Shown here one piece after another: positions 15,665 through 24,778 of a DNA stretch of 24,871 nt. The DNA lies in the NCBI GenBank assembly GCA_937952245.1, contig CALFYS010000019.1, forward strand, positions 1-24,871, read 5' to 3'. The notes below the pieces were generated by a model, which had not been told where the DNA came from, searched no databases, and was given only the letters and a program-made list of their open reading frames with translations. The DNA comes from an uncultured Alphaproteobacteria bacterium (GTDB lineage: Bacteria; Pseudomonadota; Alphaproteobacteria; Puniceispirillales; UBA1172). Position 1 is the stretch's first letter. The number at the start of each line of letters is the position of its first letter. A program made the translations under genes and the position numbers.

Positions 15665-16681
15665 ATGACCACAACACAAGAAGTTAAACCGTTGATTGAC
15701 CCTTATGGGCGCGCCATTGAATACCTGCGGGTTTCGGTGACGGATCGCTGTGATTTTCGCTGTGTGTATTGCATGGCGGAAAACATGACCTTTCTGCCAA
15801 AAGCTGATTTGTTATCGCTTGAAGAATTAGAGACGGTCTGCCGCCGTTTCATGGCGGTCGGCACGCGCAAGATCAGGCTGACCGGCGGTGAGCCTTTGGT
15901 GCGCCGCAACATCATGCATTTGATTGATAATCTAGGCGCGGAAGTTGGCCGCGGCAATCTGGATGAGATCACCGTCACCACCAATGGCAGCCAATTGCAT
16001 AAAATGGCGGATGACCTTTATCGCGCAGGCATGCGGCGGGTGAATATTTCCATCGATACGCTTGACGCGGATAAATTCAAGCAGATCACCCGCTGGGGCG
16101 ATTTGAATAAAGTCATGGATGGGATTGACGCGGCGCGATCAGCGGGGCTGGCCATCAAGCTAAACGCCGTTGCCTTAAAAGGGTTTAATGACGATGAGCT
16201 GGGCGACATGGTCGCTTGGTGCGGTGAGATGGGCGTTGATATGACGATTATTGAAGTCATGCCCATGGGTGATATTGGCTCTGAAAATCGAGTTGACCAA
16301 TATTTGCCTGTGTCCTTGGTGCGCGCCAATTTAGCCAAACGCTTTACTTTGACGGATTTGGATTATCGTTCAGGCGGCCCCGCCCGCTATGTTGAGGTCA
16401 AAGAAACGGGGCGCAAATTGGGCTTTATCACCCCGTTGAGCCATAATTTCTGTGAAAGCTGCAACCGCGTTCGCCTGACCTGTACGGGGATGCTTTATAT
16501 GTGTTTGGGTCAGGATGATAGCGCTGATCTTTCCGCCGCCCTCCGCCAGCATGGTGTTGAAGGGCTGGATGCCGCCATTGTTGAGGCCATCGGCCGGAAA
16601 CCAAAAGGCCATGATTTTATCATTGATCGCCGTCATTCCGCCCCCGCTGTCTCACGTCATATGAGCGTCACCGGTGGGTAA
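15665..16681 (+). CDS. moaA: GTP 3',8-cyclase MoaA
   Basis: Radical SAM enzyme that converts GTP to 3',8-cyclo-7,8-dihydro-GTP, the first step of molybdenum cofactor synthesis. The 338-residue protein has the SAM-cluster motif Cys29-x3-Cys33-x2-Cys36, a GGEP motif (74-77), and the C-terminal substrate-binding cluster Cys263/Cys266/Cys280. The C-terminal Gly-Gly needed for activity is present. The ATG at 15665 is preferred because the family N-terminus (PLIDPYGR) begins right after it; an upstream TTG at 15608 overlaps a predicted promoter. No moaC, moaD or moaE lies next to it. Confidence 0.97.
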   Translation: MTTTQEVKPLIDPYGRAIEYLRVSVTDRCDFRCVYCMAENMTFLPKADLLSLEELETVCRRFMAVGTRKIRLTGGEPLVRRNIMHLIDNLGAEVGRGNLDEITVTTNGSQLHKMADDLYRAGMRRVNISIDTLDADKFKQITRWGDLNKVMDGIDAARSAGLAIKLNAVALKGFNDDELGDMVAWCGEMGVDMTIIEVMPMGDIGSENRVDQYLPVSLVRANLAKRFTLTDLDYRSGGPARYVEVKETGRKLGFITPLSHNFCESCNRVRLTCTGMLYMCLGQDDSADLSAALRQHGVEGLDAAIVEAIGRKPKGHDFIIDRRHSAPAVSRHMSVTGG

Positions 16682-16706
16682 ATTAGCGGCTAATTTTAGC
16701 GGCTGA

Positions 16707-17897
16707 TTAACTGGCCTTTTCCCGGCGTTCGCTGATCACCATCAAGGCGATTAAACTGGCGATGATGATCACTGGCACCCATGTCAGTTTCGCCATGTTT
16801 TGCCACCCCACCAAGTAATGCAACGCCCCCGCCGAAAGGGAGGCCACTGAAATCAACACCGTGATGATAAAATCAGCAACGCCTTGAACCTTTGGGCGTT
16901 CTTGCGGCGTGGCGATGGCGGCGATAATCGACGAGCCGCCAACATAAAGCGTATTCCAACCGCCGCCAATCAACGCCAGCACAAAGAAATAATGCCAGAA
17001 CGTCACGCCATTAAGCGCGGTTACGGAAGCCAGAAGATAAAGCAGCAATCCCGTGACCATGACCCGTTCAACACCAAAACGCTTAATCAAGGAACCGGTG
17101 AAAAATGATGGGGCAAACATCGCCACAACGTGCCATTGGATGACCATCGCGTTGGCTTCATCGCCCAATTTGCTGACGCTGACAATTTGCAAGGGCGCGG
17201 CGGTCATCATGAAGGTCATCACCGCGTAGCCTAAACCTGCCGCGATAATGCCGGTGATAAATCGCGGCATTTTCACGAAGGTTTTTAGCGACCGTCCCGA
17301 ATGCTGGACAGGTTCAGGCTTGGGGATATTGATTTGCGCGATCACCAAACCAAGGATCAATTGCAATCCAGCGGCGGCAAAAAAGCACCCGGCGTAAATC
17401 ACCTCCGGATAAAGCGTCAGCGATGAGGTGGCGATGGTGCTGCCTAAAAACGCCGCCATCAACCCGCCAGCCAGCACCAGCGATACCACCACCGATTTCT
17501 GATCATCGCCGACATTATCCGCCGCCGCGTATCGATAAAACTGGCCAATACCGTGGGAAATCCCCACCAATAGCGCCGCGCCAATAAAGAAAATGAAATT
17601 GCCATGGATAAGGGCAAACCCCTGCCCCAGCATCCCCAATGTTGTCATGACAATGCCAAAGAGAAAAACAGGACGGCGACCAAAGCGCCCCATGGCCAAA
17701 GACGCGGGCAAGGTTGTCAGCATAGATGAGACAAATTGCAACGACAAAGGCAAGGTCGCCAGCCATGGTTCAGGGGCGATCATCAACCCCGCCAGACCAA
17801 CAACGATAATATTGACATTGAGCGTGGTCATGCCAAGCCCCTGCGCCAACACAAGCAGCCAGACATTGCGGGGAATAGATGCGATGAATGTGATCAT
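16707..17897 (-). CDS. MFS transporter
   Basis: Predicted proton-coupled inner-membrane transporter of 396 residues with about 12 hydrophobic helices. The loop between helices 2 and 3 carries MGRFGRRPVFLFG, matching MFS motif A. The second half has GGGWNTLYVGGSS followed by a PQERPKVQGVADF stretch, a pattern I associate with a widespread uncharacterised MFS branch. The substrate cannot be predicted. It converges with moaA across a 25-bp spacer holding two copies of TTAGCGGCT (16683-16691, 16696-16704), and lies downstream of the glyoxalase gene on the same strand with a 68-nt gap, so shared transcription is possible. Confidence 0.88.
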   Translation of the reverse strand: MITFIASIPRNVWLLVLAQGLGMTTLNVNIIVVGLAGLMIAPEPWLATLPLSLQFVSSMLTTLPASLAMGRFGRRPVFLFGIVMTTLGMLGQGFALIHGNFIFFIGAALLVGISHGIGQFYRYAAADNVGDDQKSVVVSLVLAGGLMAAFLGSTIATSSLTLYPEVIYAGCFFAAAGLQLILGLVIAQINIPKPEPVQHSGRSLKTFVKMPRFITGIIAAGLGYAVMTFMMTAAPLQIVSVSKLGDEANAMVIQWHVVAMFAPSFFTGSLIKRFGVERVMVTGLLLYLLASVTALNGVTFWHYFFVLALIGGGWNTLYVGGSSIIAAIATPQERPKVQGVADFIITVLISVASLSAGALHYLVGWQNMAKLTWVPVIIIASLIALMVISERREKAS

Positions 17898-17965
17898 TTT
17901 AGACTTTCTTCGCCACAGGTGAAACGACGGTTATCAATCGTTTCATCCGCGGATTCAGGTGAGGG

Positions 17966-18409
17966 TTACCATTCACCTGTATTGCCCATGGAGGCCCATG
18001 GTTCTTGTGGTGATTGCGCTTCGCCTTTTTGGAGAAGCTCAACCGAAATGCCATCGGGCGAGCGGACAAAAGCCATACGCCCATCCCGTGGCGGTCGATT
18101 GATGGTCACGCCGCCATCTTGCAAGCGCTGGCAATGGCCGTAAATATCATCAACCTCATAGGCGAGATGCCCAAAATTGCGCCCACCTGTGTAGGTTTCA
18201 TCGGAATCCCAATTATAGGTCAGCTCCAACGCTGGCGCGCGCCCCGCCGCAAAAGACTCAGCGTCTTCAGGGGCAACAAGAAAGATCAATGTAAACTTGC
18301 CTTCGGGGTAATCTTTTCGCGTGGCTTCTTCCAGCCCCATCAATTCACACCAGAAATGGAGTGACGCCTCAATATCCGTGACGCGAACCATGGTATGCAG
18401 ATATTTCAT
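17966..18409 (-). CDS. gloA: Lactoylglutathione lyase (glyoxalase I)
   Basis: Converts the hemithioacetal of methylglyoxal and glutathione to S-lactoylglutathione. The 147-residue single-module protein starts MKYLHTMVRV. It shows the four metal ligands at His5, Glu62, His81 and Glu124, matching the spacing of the nickel-type bacterial enzyme, with the GRNFGHLAYEVDD and SPDGISVELLQ blocks. The frame is open to 18433, but a clear AAGGAG lies 9 nt before the ATG at 18409, so that start is chosen. The C-terminal 20 residues (after LLQKGE) are a short polar tail. It diverges from the aminotransferase gene. Confidence 0.95.
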   Translation of the reverse strand: MKYLHTMVRVTDIEASLHFWCELMGLEEATRKDYPEGKFTLIFLVAPEDAESFAAGRAPALELTYNWDSDETYTGGRNFGHLAYEVDDIYGHCQRLQDGGVTINRPPRDGRMAFVRSPDGISVELLQKGEAQSPQEPWASMGNTGEW

Positions 18410-18418
18410 TGATCTTAT

Positions 18419-18424
18419 CTCCTT
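18419..18424 (-). promoter_or_regulatory. Ribosome binding site of gloA
   Basis: On the minus strand this reads AAGGAG, 9 nt before the ATG at 18409. It sits inside the longer open frame that begins at GTG 18433 and therefore decides in favour of the shorter 147-residue protein. Confidence 0.7.
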
Positions 18425-18542
18425 TGAATTCACTCTATCTTAGTCCATAGATCTAATCCAGTGCTGTTATTGATGCTTGCGCCGTTTGGCAATTTTAGGT
18501 CAAATAGCCCATCTTGCAGTCAAGACATGAATTGAGGGTCTT

Positions 18543-19742
18543 ATGTCACCAGAATTTCAATCTGCCCAGCGGATCAGTGATGTTACTATTTCCGATATTG
18601 TGATCATGTCGGAAGCCGCCCGCGCCCGCCGTGCTGAAGGCCATCATGTCATCAGCCTCGGGATTGGTGAGCCTGATTTCAACACCCCTCAACACGTCAA
18701 TGAAGCGGCGATCAATGCCATCAATAACCATGACACGCAATACCCGCCTATCGCGGGCAAGCCCGCGTTAAAAGCCGCGGTCGCCGCGCTTTATGACACG
18801 GCCTCCCCTGATCAGGTTCTTGTATCATCAGGGTCTAAATACACCATCCTCAATGGCTTTCTTGCCAGTTTAAACGATGGCGATGAAGTGGTGGTGCCCG
18901 CGCCGTTTTGGACAAGCTATGCGGATATTATCCGGCTTTGCGGCGCTAAAGTGGTGATTGTGCCAACCCATGCTGAAGATGGCTTTCAATTGGATGCCAA
19001 TGCCTTGAGGGCGGCCATGACCCCGAAAACACGCTGGCTATTGATCAATTCCCCCAGCAACCCCACCGGCGCGGTGATGGGGGCGGATAAGCTGAAAGAA
19101 ATTGGTGATGTGCTGGCTGATTTCCCCCGCTGTTGGTTGATGAGCGATGAGATTTATCAGCACCTGACCTATGGGATTGATTTTGCTTCGGCTTGGGATG
19201 TGCTGCCCCAATTGCGCGATAAAATGTTGATCACCAATGGCGTGTCCAAAGCCTATGCCATGACCGGATGGCGGGTTGGGTTTGGCATTGGCCCTCAGAA
19301 TTTGATCAAAGCCATGACAACGGTGCAAGCCCAAGGCACATCCGGCACGTGTTCGATCGCGCAAGCCGCCGCCCTTGCCGCTTTGACCGGCCCCCAAGAT
19401 TTGCTGGAAGAACGCCGACAATCTTTCTTGATGCGGCGGGATTTGGTGCTGAACCATTTGCACGCCATGGATGGCATCACCACGCCGACCCCCGAAGGCG
19501 CGTTTTATACCTTTTCGTCATGGCAGGATTTAAAAGGCGGCATCACCCCGCAAGGTCAGGTCTTGGAGACTGATCGTGATTTCTGCCAGTATATTCTTGA
19601 GGCGGCCAATACCACGATTATCCCCGGCACAGGCTTTGCCGCCGAAGGGCATTTCCGCATTTCTTACGCGTCATCGGTGGATGATTTGAACCAAGCCTTA
19701 AGCCAAATGGCCGAGGCGGTGGCGGCGATTAAACGCCCCTAG
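18543..19742 (+). CDS. Class I pyridoxal-phosphate aminotransferase (aspartate aminotransferase type)
   Basis: Predicted PLP-dependent transaminase of 399 residues, fold type I, subgroup I-gamma-like. Conserved features are GIGEPDFNTP (40-49), the YPPIAGKPALKAAVA segment, Asn173 in NSPSNPTG, Asp202 and Tyr205 in SDEIYQHL, and the Schiff-base Lys236 in NGVSKAYAMTGWRVG. A C-terminal FRISYASS block supplies the carboxylate-binding Arg. Aspartate or an aromatic/prephenate substrate are both possible; sequence alone does not separate them. GAGGG precedes the start by a few nucleotides. The 3' end overlaps cobK, on the other strand, by 14 bp. Confidence 0.92.
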   Translation: MSPEFQSAQRISDVTISDIVIMSEAARARRAEGHHVISLGIGEPDFNTPQHVNEAAINAINNHDTQYPPIAGKPALKAAVAALYDTASPDQVLVSSGSKYTILNGFLASLNDGDEVVVPAPFWTSYADIIRLCGAKVVIVPTHAEDGFQLDANALRAAMTPKTRWLLINSPSNPTGAVMGADKLKEIGDVLADFPRCWLMSDEIYQHLTYGIDFASAWDVLPQLRDKMLITNGVSKAYAMTGWRVGFGIGPQNLIKAMTTVQAQGTSGTCSIAQAAALAALTGPQDLLEERRQSFLMRRDLVLNHLHAMDGITTPTPEGAFYTFSSWQDLKGGITPQGQVLETDRDFCQYILEAANTTIIPGTGFAAEGHFRISYASSVDDLNQALSQMAEAVAAIKRP

Positions 19743-20505
19743 ATTGATCATCAAACAGCGCCGCCAAAAGGCTCTCGGCATCGGGATAAATTGGCGCGGG
19801 CGGGGCTGAGGGGCGGTTGATCATCAGCACCGGCAAGCCTAATTTTCGGGCGGCGATTAATTTTGCTTGGCTTGATGTCCCGCCTGAATTTTTGCAAATG
19901 ATATGGCTGATTCCATGATTGGTGAAAATCTCCATTTCGGCTTCGGGCGTTTTCCCCGGCAAACCTTCGATCATCTCAACATGATCTGGCAAGCCTTCCG
20001 GCCGTGCCAATGCCCGCGCCAGAACGGAAAATTTCGGCACTGGCGGCAAAGCTTTCATGCCATCTTGCCCCGCCGCCATAAAGACCCGCGCGCCTTCTGG
20101 TATCGCCGCCATTAATCGCGGCCAATCATCAAAGCCTTGCCAATGATCATCGTCTTCCGCCTCCCATGGAGGACGCCAAAGGCTGAGCCGGCGGATGCCT
20201 GTTTGCTGACACGCCATGACCGCGTGATAAGACATTTGCGCGGCATAAGGATGGGTCGCGTCAATCAACACCGTGATGCCGTGATCGTGAATATATCGGA
20301 CAAGGCCATCAACCCCGCCAAACCCGCCGATCCGAAGCGGCAGTGCCATTTTGGGCGGCTGGCTCAACACCCCGGCCAATGATAATTCGGCTTCAATATC
20401 TGGTTGTTTCGCCAAATGGTCAGCGATCAATCGGGCATCAGCCGTGCCGCCTAAGAGCAGGATTTTCTCTCTTGGTTTTTTCACGTCTTGATCAACGGCT
20501 GGCAT
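19729..20505 (-). CDS. cobK: Precorrin-6A reductase CobK
   Basis: NADPH-dependent reduction of precorrin-6A (or its cobalt form) to the 6B dihydro product in corrin ring synthesis. The 258-residue protein has an N-terminal Rossmann-like LLLGGTADARLIAD, the IDATHPYAAQMS motif, and a C-terminal KNSGGTSSQAKLIAA block followed by LGLPVLMINRP, all characteristic of CobK/CbiJ. Its ATG shares one base with the cbiD stop (TAATG), so it is translationally coupled to cbiD. The downstream end runs 14 bp into the convergent aminotransferase gene. The first 13 residues are a polar extension before the core strand. Confidence 0.94.
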   Translation of the reverse strand: MPAVDQDVKKPREKILLLGGTADARLIADHLAKQPDIEAELSLAGVLSQPPKMALPLRIGGFGGVDGLVRYIHDHGITVLIDATHPYAAQMSYHAVMACQQTGIRRLSLWRPPWEAEDDDHWQGFDDWPRLMAAIPEGARVFMAAGQDGMKALPPVPKFSVLARALARPEGLPDHVEMIEGLPGKTPEAEMEIFTNHGISHIICKNSGGTSSQAKLIAARKLGLPVLMINRPSAPPAPIYPDAESLLAALFDDQSRGV

Positions 20506-21584
20506 TAAAACGACTCCGCCAATATCTGCCCATCGCGTTGGACAATCATCAGATCAAGGCTGACCGCATCCTGACGAAGAATCTGGCGGGCTTGATGAAG
20601 AGCTTCATCCGCCACCAATTGCCCTAAAATTTTGGCCTGATCCGGTTGCGCTTGCTGCAAGACATCAAGGGCTGAATTGGCTGTTGCCACTTGGTCATAA
20701 TCAAATCCAGCTTTGGTTGCCAATGCCGCCAATTGCTGAAAGTCAATCTGGCTGCGGGCGGAATGAAGATCACCATGGCCTTGCGCCAATTTCACCATCT
20801 TGGCAAAACCGCCAGCGATGGTCATACGCGGCACCGGATGACGGCGCAAATATTTCAGCAAGCCGCCGATAAAATCCCCCATATCCAGAAGCGCAATTTC
20901 CGGCAATTGATAACGGTCTTGAAATGTTTTTTCAGACGTCGCCCCCGTTGACCCCGCCACGTGATCAAGGCCATTGGCGCGCGCCACATCAATCCCCCGA
21001 TGAATGGAGGCGATCCAAGCCGCGCAAGAAAACGGCCGCACCACGCCGGTGGTGCCAAGGATGGAAATACCGCCCTCAATCCCCAAGCGGGGGTTCCATG
21101 TTTTTGCCGCCAATTCAGCCCCGGTCGGCACGGAAATGGTGATCTCAATATCTTTTGGCCCGCCTGTTTCTTCTGCCAGATTGGCGATGCAATCCTGCAT
21201 CATCTGGCGCGGCACAGGGTTAATCGCGGGCTCGCCTACCGCGATGGGCAAGCCTGGCTTGGTGATCAAGCCAACGCCTTCGCCTCTTTTGAACGTCACG
21301 CCCGTGCCTTCAGCCCCAATGGTCAGGCTTGCTCTGATCTCAGCCCCATGGGTAACATCAGGGTCATCCCCAGCATCTTTGATCACGCCAGCGGTGGCGT
21401 GCCCCGCCGTCATTTCGGTATAAGAAAGCGATAATTCTGCTGTTTTGCCGCTTGGCGTATCAATGGTGACGGTTTGTGGAAAATCACCAGATACCAAGGC
21501 CATGTATGCTCCATAGGTGGCGGCGGTGGCACAAGTGCCGGTCGTCCATCCAAAGCGCAAATCAGTAGTAAGTGTTTTAACCAT
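20505..21584 (-). CDS. cbiD: Cobalt-precorrin-5B C1-methyltransferase CbiD
   Basis: Methylates C-1 of the corrin precursor with extrusion of the C-20 fragment, the step handled by CobF in the Pseudomonas denitrificans pathway. The 359-residue protein opens with FGWTTGTCATAA (11-22), the diagnostic CbiD signature, and retains later family blocks such as GITIDTPSGK-like and TTGVVRPFS sequences. GGAG precedes the ATG by 4 nt. It is the first gene of a cbiD-cobK pair and diverges from cobA across 144 bp. CbiD alongside Cob-type enzymes is a known combination in other Proteobacteria. Confidence 0.94.
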   Translation of the reverse strand: MVKTLTTDLRFGWTTGTCATAATYGAYMALVSGDFPQTVTIDTPSGKTAELSLSYTEMTAGHATAGVIKDAGDDPDVTHGAEIRASLTIGAEGTGVTFKRGEGVGLITKPGLPIAVGEPAINPVPRQMMQDCIANLAEETGGPKDIEITISVPTGAELAAKTWNPRLGIEGGISILGTTGVVRPFSCAAWIASIHRGIDVARANGLDHVAGSTGATSEKTFQDRYQLPEIALLDMGDFIGGLLKYLRRHPVPRMTIAGGFAKMVKLAQGHGDLHSARSQIDFQQLAALATKAGFDYDQVATANSALDVLQQAQPDQAKILGQLVADEALHQARQILRQDAVSLDLMIVQRDGQILAESF

Positions 21585-21647
21585 AAGGCTCCAACGGCAA
21601 AATTATTTTACGACTTCATCCAAAACAGGATCGTTTTCTTCTCACAT

Positions 21648-21671
21648 ATGAAATATAGACTATTATTTCAT
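21648..21671. promoter_or_regulatory. 8-8-8 inverted repeat in the cbiD/cobA divergent spacer
   Basis: ATGAAATA (21648-21655) and TATTTCAT (21664-21671) are perfect reverse complements separated by the 8-bp TAGACTAT. The geometry suits a dimeric repressor or activator site between the two divergent cobalamin transcripts. The region is AT-rich and also contains TATAGA and TATTAT, which could serve as -10 elements. I see no B12-box-like sequence in the spacer, so riboswitch control here looks unlikely. Confidence 0.35.
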
Positions 21672-21728
21672 TAGTCATGGTATTATTGATCAGTTTAACC
21701 CGAAGCCCTAAAGGATTTCATCAAGCAA

Positions 21729-22640
21729 ATGACAACCACGCCTGAAAATCATGCCAATGGTGTTTTGCCGCCGATGCCTGAGACCGCGTCCGGCGCATCA
21801 TCTTGGCCTGTTTTTGAAGAAGGCTGGGTCTGGCTGGCGGGGGCGGGCCCGGGTGACCCGGGGTTGGTGACCTTGCATACGCTGAACGCGTTAAAGCAAG
21901 CTGATGTGATTGTTTATGACGCGCTGATTGACCCCCGCATATTGGATTGGGCAAACCCCAATGCCAGCATTGAATATGCGGGCAAACGTGGCGGCAAGCC
22001 TTCCCCTCTGCAACGCGATATTACCTTGCGGTTGATTGAACTGACGCGCCAGAACAAACGCGTCTTGCGGCTTAAAGGCGGCGATCCTTTTGTGTTTGGT
22101 CGCGGCGGTGAAGAAGCGCAAGTCTTGGTGCAAGCGGGCGTGCCCATCCGCATTATCCCGGGCATTTCCGCTGGGATCGGCGGGCTGGCCTATGCTGGTA
22201 TTCCGGTTACCCACCGTGATGTCAACCAAGCGGTGACCTTTTTAACCGGGCATGATCGCACGGGCGCGGCACCAACCGCGATCAACTGGAAAGGCATTGC
22301 CGAAGGCAGTCAGGTGATTGTCATGTATATGGCGATCAAACATTTGCCGGAGATTTGCAGCAACCTGATCAACGCTGGCCGCAATCCATCTGAGGCGGTG
22401 GCGGTTGTCAGCAACGCGACATGGTCAAAAATGGATGTGCTGGAAACAACGCTGGCCAACGCCCCTAAGGATGTGACCGACCACGGGTTTGAACCGCCGG
22501 CGATTATCTGTGTTGGTGATGTTGTGCGGATGCGGCAATGCCTCGATTGGCTGGGGCAGATGAACGGCATCCCACCGCGTGATCTTGACCCGCTGGGGGT
22601 GGATGAAACCCTCACCCAATCCCAAAAGGATAGCGCCTGA
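21729..22640 (+). CDS. cobA: Uroporphyrinogen-III C-methyltransferase CobA
   Basis: Adds methyl groups from SAM to C-2 and C-7 of uroporphyrinogen III, giving precorrin-2 for cobalamin or siroheme. The core has VWLAGAGPGDPGLVTLHT with the GAGPGDPG loop at 38-45, RLKGGDPFVFGRGGEEA (114-130) and IIPGISAG, all typical of SUMT. At 303 residues it has a roughly 30-residue N-terminal extension and a short acidic C-terminal tail, and lacks CysG oxidase/ferrochelatase domains. AAGGA lies about 15 nt before the ATG. The stop overlaps the cobB start by one base (TGATG). Confidence 0.96.
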   Translation: MTTTPENHANGVLPPMPETASGASSWPVFEEGWVWLAGAGPGDPGLVTLHTLNALKQADVIVYDALIDPRILDWANPNASIEYAGKRGGKPSPLQRDITLRLIELTRQNKRVLRLKGGDPFVFGRGGEEAQVLVQAGVPIRIIPGISAGIGGLAYAGIPVTHRDVNQAVTFLTGHDRTGAAPTAINWKGIAEGSQVIVMYMAIKHLPEICSNLINAGRNPSEAVAVVSNATWSKMDVLETTLANAPKDVTDHGFEPPAIICVGDVVRMRQCLDWLGQMNGIPPRDLDPLGVDETLTQSQKDSA

Positions 22641-23974
22641 TGGCACCAACAGGGGTGATCATCGCGGGCCTGTCATCCTCAAGCGGGAAAACCTTGACCA
22701 GCCTTGGTCTGTTAAGAGCGCTCAAACAACACGGCCATGATGTTGCCGCCGCCAAAACAGGGCCTGATTATATCGACCCGGGGTTTCATCACGCAGCGTT
22801 AAGCCTTGACCCTGAAAGCCCCCATGCCCCCAAGACATCAACCGCTTCGGTCAATCTTGATGGCTTTGCCATGTCGCCTGAAATTCTTCGGCATTTGGCG
22901 GCGTCGCAATCTGGTGATCTGCTGATTATCGAAGGCGTGATGGGGCTTTATGATGGCGGGGCGGGGTCTGCGGTGACCTTGGCCAAGCATCTTGGCGTAC
23001 CGATTATTTTGGTGATGGATTGCCGCGGGCAGGCGGAAACCAGCGCGGAAATTGCCGCGGCGTTAAAGCATCGTCTGGCGGCGGATGGCGTTGATCTGGC
23101 GGGGGTGATCCTCAATCGCGTCAGCACGGCACGCCATGGGGATGGCATCAAAGCCCATTGCCAAGAATGCGGCCTTTCTGTTTTAGGGATACTCCCCAAT
23201 CAACCTGATATTGATATGCCGTCCCGCCATTTGGGCTTGGTTCAGGCGTTTGATCTGGCGGCGGCAGGACAGCTCAACACCTTGCTGGATCAAGCCGCGG
23301 CGATGATGAAAGAAGGGGTTGATCTGAATGCCGTGATCAACACAGCCCAACCTTTGAAGAAAGCCCAATCCCCAAGCGAAGCCCTGCCGCCCCCGGGGCA
23401 AAAGATTGCGGTTGCCTATGACGCGGCCTTTGGTTTTGCCTATCATCATTTGCTGGAAGGCTGGCGACGGCAAGGGGCGGAGGTGCAGCCCTTCTCTCCC
23501 CTTGCGGATGAAATGCCCATGGCGGATGCTGATTTTATTTTCCTGCCCGGGGGCTATCCGGAATTGCACCTTGAGATTTTAACTCATGCCGCAAGGTTCA
23601 AAAAAGGGATGGGGGATGCTGCCCAAAACAACACCCCGATCTATGGGGAATGCGGCGGCTATATGGTGTTGGGGCAAGGCATCACGAATCAAAAAGGGGA
23701 GACCATCCCAATGTTAGGCTTGCTTGATCTTGTGACGAGTTTTACAGCCCCGAAACGGGTTTTAGGCTATCGGCAATTCACCCAGTGCAACAACGCCCTG
23801 CCGTTTTGGCCTCAGCGTCTTTATGGTCATGAGTTCCATTTCACAACAGCAACAAAAGCCGAAGGCACCCCACTTTTTGACGCCAAGGATAAACAAGGGC
23901 AAGCCCTTGAGGCCATGGGATTGGTCAAGGGTAAGATCGCCGGATCATATGGCCATATTATCGCCGGCGGCTAA
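22640..23974 (+). CDS. cobB: Cobyrinate / hydrogenobyrinate a,c-diamide synthase CobB
   Basis: ATP- and glutamine-dependent amidation of the a and c acetate side chains of the corrin ring. The N-terminal DTBS-like domain has the P-loop GLSSSSGKT (10-18), KTGPDYIDPGFH (39-50) and EGVMGLYDG. The C-terminal class I glutaminase-like domain has the nucleophile Cys338 in YGECGGYM, a GHEFHF segment and His439 in GSYGHII. At 444 residues it is full length. It starts on the last base of cobA, so the two are co-translated. Oxygen-pathway (HBA) or cobalt-pathway (cobyrinate) substrate cannot be decided from the sequence. Confidence 0.95.
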   Translation: MAPTGVIIAGLSSSSGKTLTSLGLLRALKQHGHDVAAAKTGPDYIDPGFHHAALSLDPESPHAPKTSTASVNLDGFAMSPEILRHLAASQSGDLLIIEGVMGLYDGGAGSAVTLAKHLGVPIILVMDCRGQAETSAEIAAALKHRLAADGVDLAGVILNRVSTARHGDGIKAHCQECGLSVLGILPNQPDIDMPSRHLGLVQAFDLAAAGQLNTLLDQAAAMMKEGVDLNAVINTAQPLKKAQSPSEALPPPGQKIAVAYDAAFGFAYHHLLEGWRRQGAEVQPFSPLADEMPMADADFIFLPGGYPELHLEILTHAARFKKGMGDAAQNNTPIYGECGGYMVLGQGITNQKGETIPMLGLLDLVTSFTAPKRVLGYRQFTQCNNALPFWPQRLYGHEFHFTTATKAEGTPLFDAKDKQGQALEAMGLVKGKIAGSYGHIIAGG

Positions 23975-23992
23975 GCCCTTAAAGCGTCAAAC

Positions 23993-24778
23993 CTAGGCTT
24001 GGCGTTCGTCTTGGTTGCCACGCTTTGTCCGCAGAACATGGACATGGTCTTTGTCATAAAGAGCGGAATCGCGGAAACCATCAACCTCTGACAAAGCCGG
24101 GCCAATAAAGATCAGCGCCGTGCGGGTGATCTTGGCCGCCATCACTTTACTGCGAATATCGCTCAACGTGCCGTGCAGAAATTCCTGATCAGGCCAGCCC
24201 ACACGATAGGCGATCACCACCGGACAATCCGCCCCATAATAAGGCGTCAAGACACGTTCAATTTCGCGCAAATTCCTGACCGAAAGATGGATCGCCAAGG
24301 TGGCGCCTGTCCGCCCAAATGATTCCAAATCTTCGCCTTTGGGCATGGAAGATGATTTCATGCTGGTGCGGGTCAAAATAATCGATTGCGCGACTTCGGG
24401 GATGGTCAATTCGGTTCCCATCTCCGCCGCCGCCGCCGCGTATGCGGGCACGCCGGGGATGATTTTATAATCGATACCCATGGCTTTTAAGCGCCGGATT
24501 TGTTCAGCAATCGCGCCATATAAGGAAGGATCACCGGAATGAACCCGCGCCACATCATGGCCATTATCATGGGCGGTTTGCACCATCTCCATAATATCAT
24601 CAAGCGTCATGGAGGCGGTATCAACCACATGGCCATCTTGAGGGGCGGCGGCAACCACCGCTTCCGGCACCAATGACCCCGCGTAAAGACAATATTGGCA
24701 CGTTTCAATCAATGCTTTGCCTTTAACCGTAATCAAATCAGGATCACCTGGCCCTGCGCCGATAAAATAAACCGTCAT
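23993..24778 (-). CDS. cobM: Precorrin-4 C11-methyltransferase CobM
   Basis: SAM-dependent methylation of precorrin-4 (or its cobalt form) at C-11. The 261-residue tetrapyrrole methylase has VYFIGAGPGDPDLITVKG (GAGPGDPDL at 7-15), the CLYAGSLVP block, VHSGDPSLYGA (79-89) and a PGVPAYAAAAA segment, which separates CobM/CbiF from other cobalamin methylases. AAGGAG (24787-24792) lies 8 nt before the ATG. The ATG overlaps the stop of the preceding partial gene as ATGA. It converges with cobB over an 18-bp spacer with no convincing terminator. Confidence 0.96.
   Translation of the reverse strand: MTVYFIGAGPGDPDLITVKGKALIETCQYCLYAGSLVPEAVVAAAPQDGHVVDTASMTLDDIMEMVQTAHDNGHDVARVHSGDPSLYGAIAEQIRRLKAMGIDYKIIPGVPAYAAAAAEMGTELTIPEVAQSIILTRTSMKSSSMPKGEDLESFGRTGATLAIHLSVRNLREIERVLTPYYGADCPVVIAYRVGWPDQEFLHGTLSDIRSKVMAAKITRTALIFIGPALSEVDGFRDSALYDKDHVHVLRTKRGNQDERQA

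Noticed and set aside
16683..16704. Two copies of TTAGCGGCT between moaA and the MFS gene
   Set aside because: Small tandem duplication in a 25-bp convergent spacer; no T-run and no evident function.
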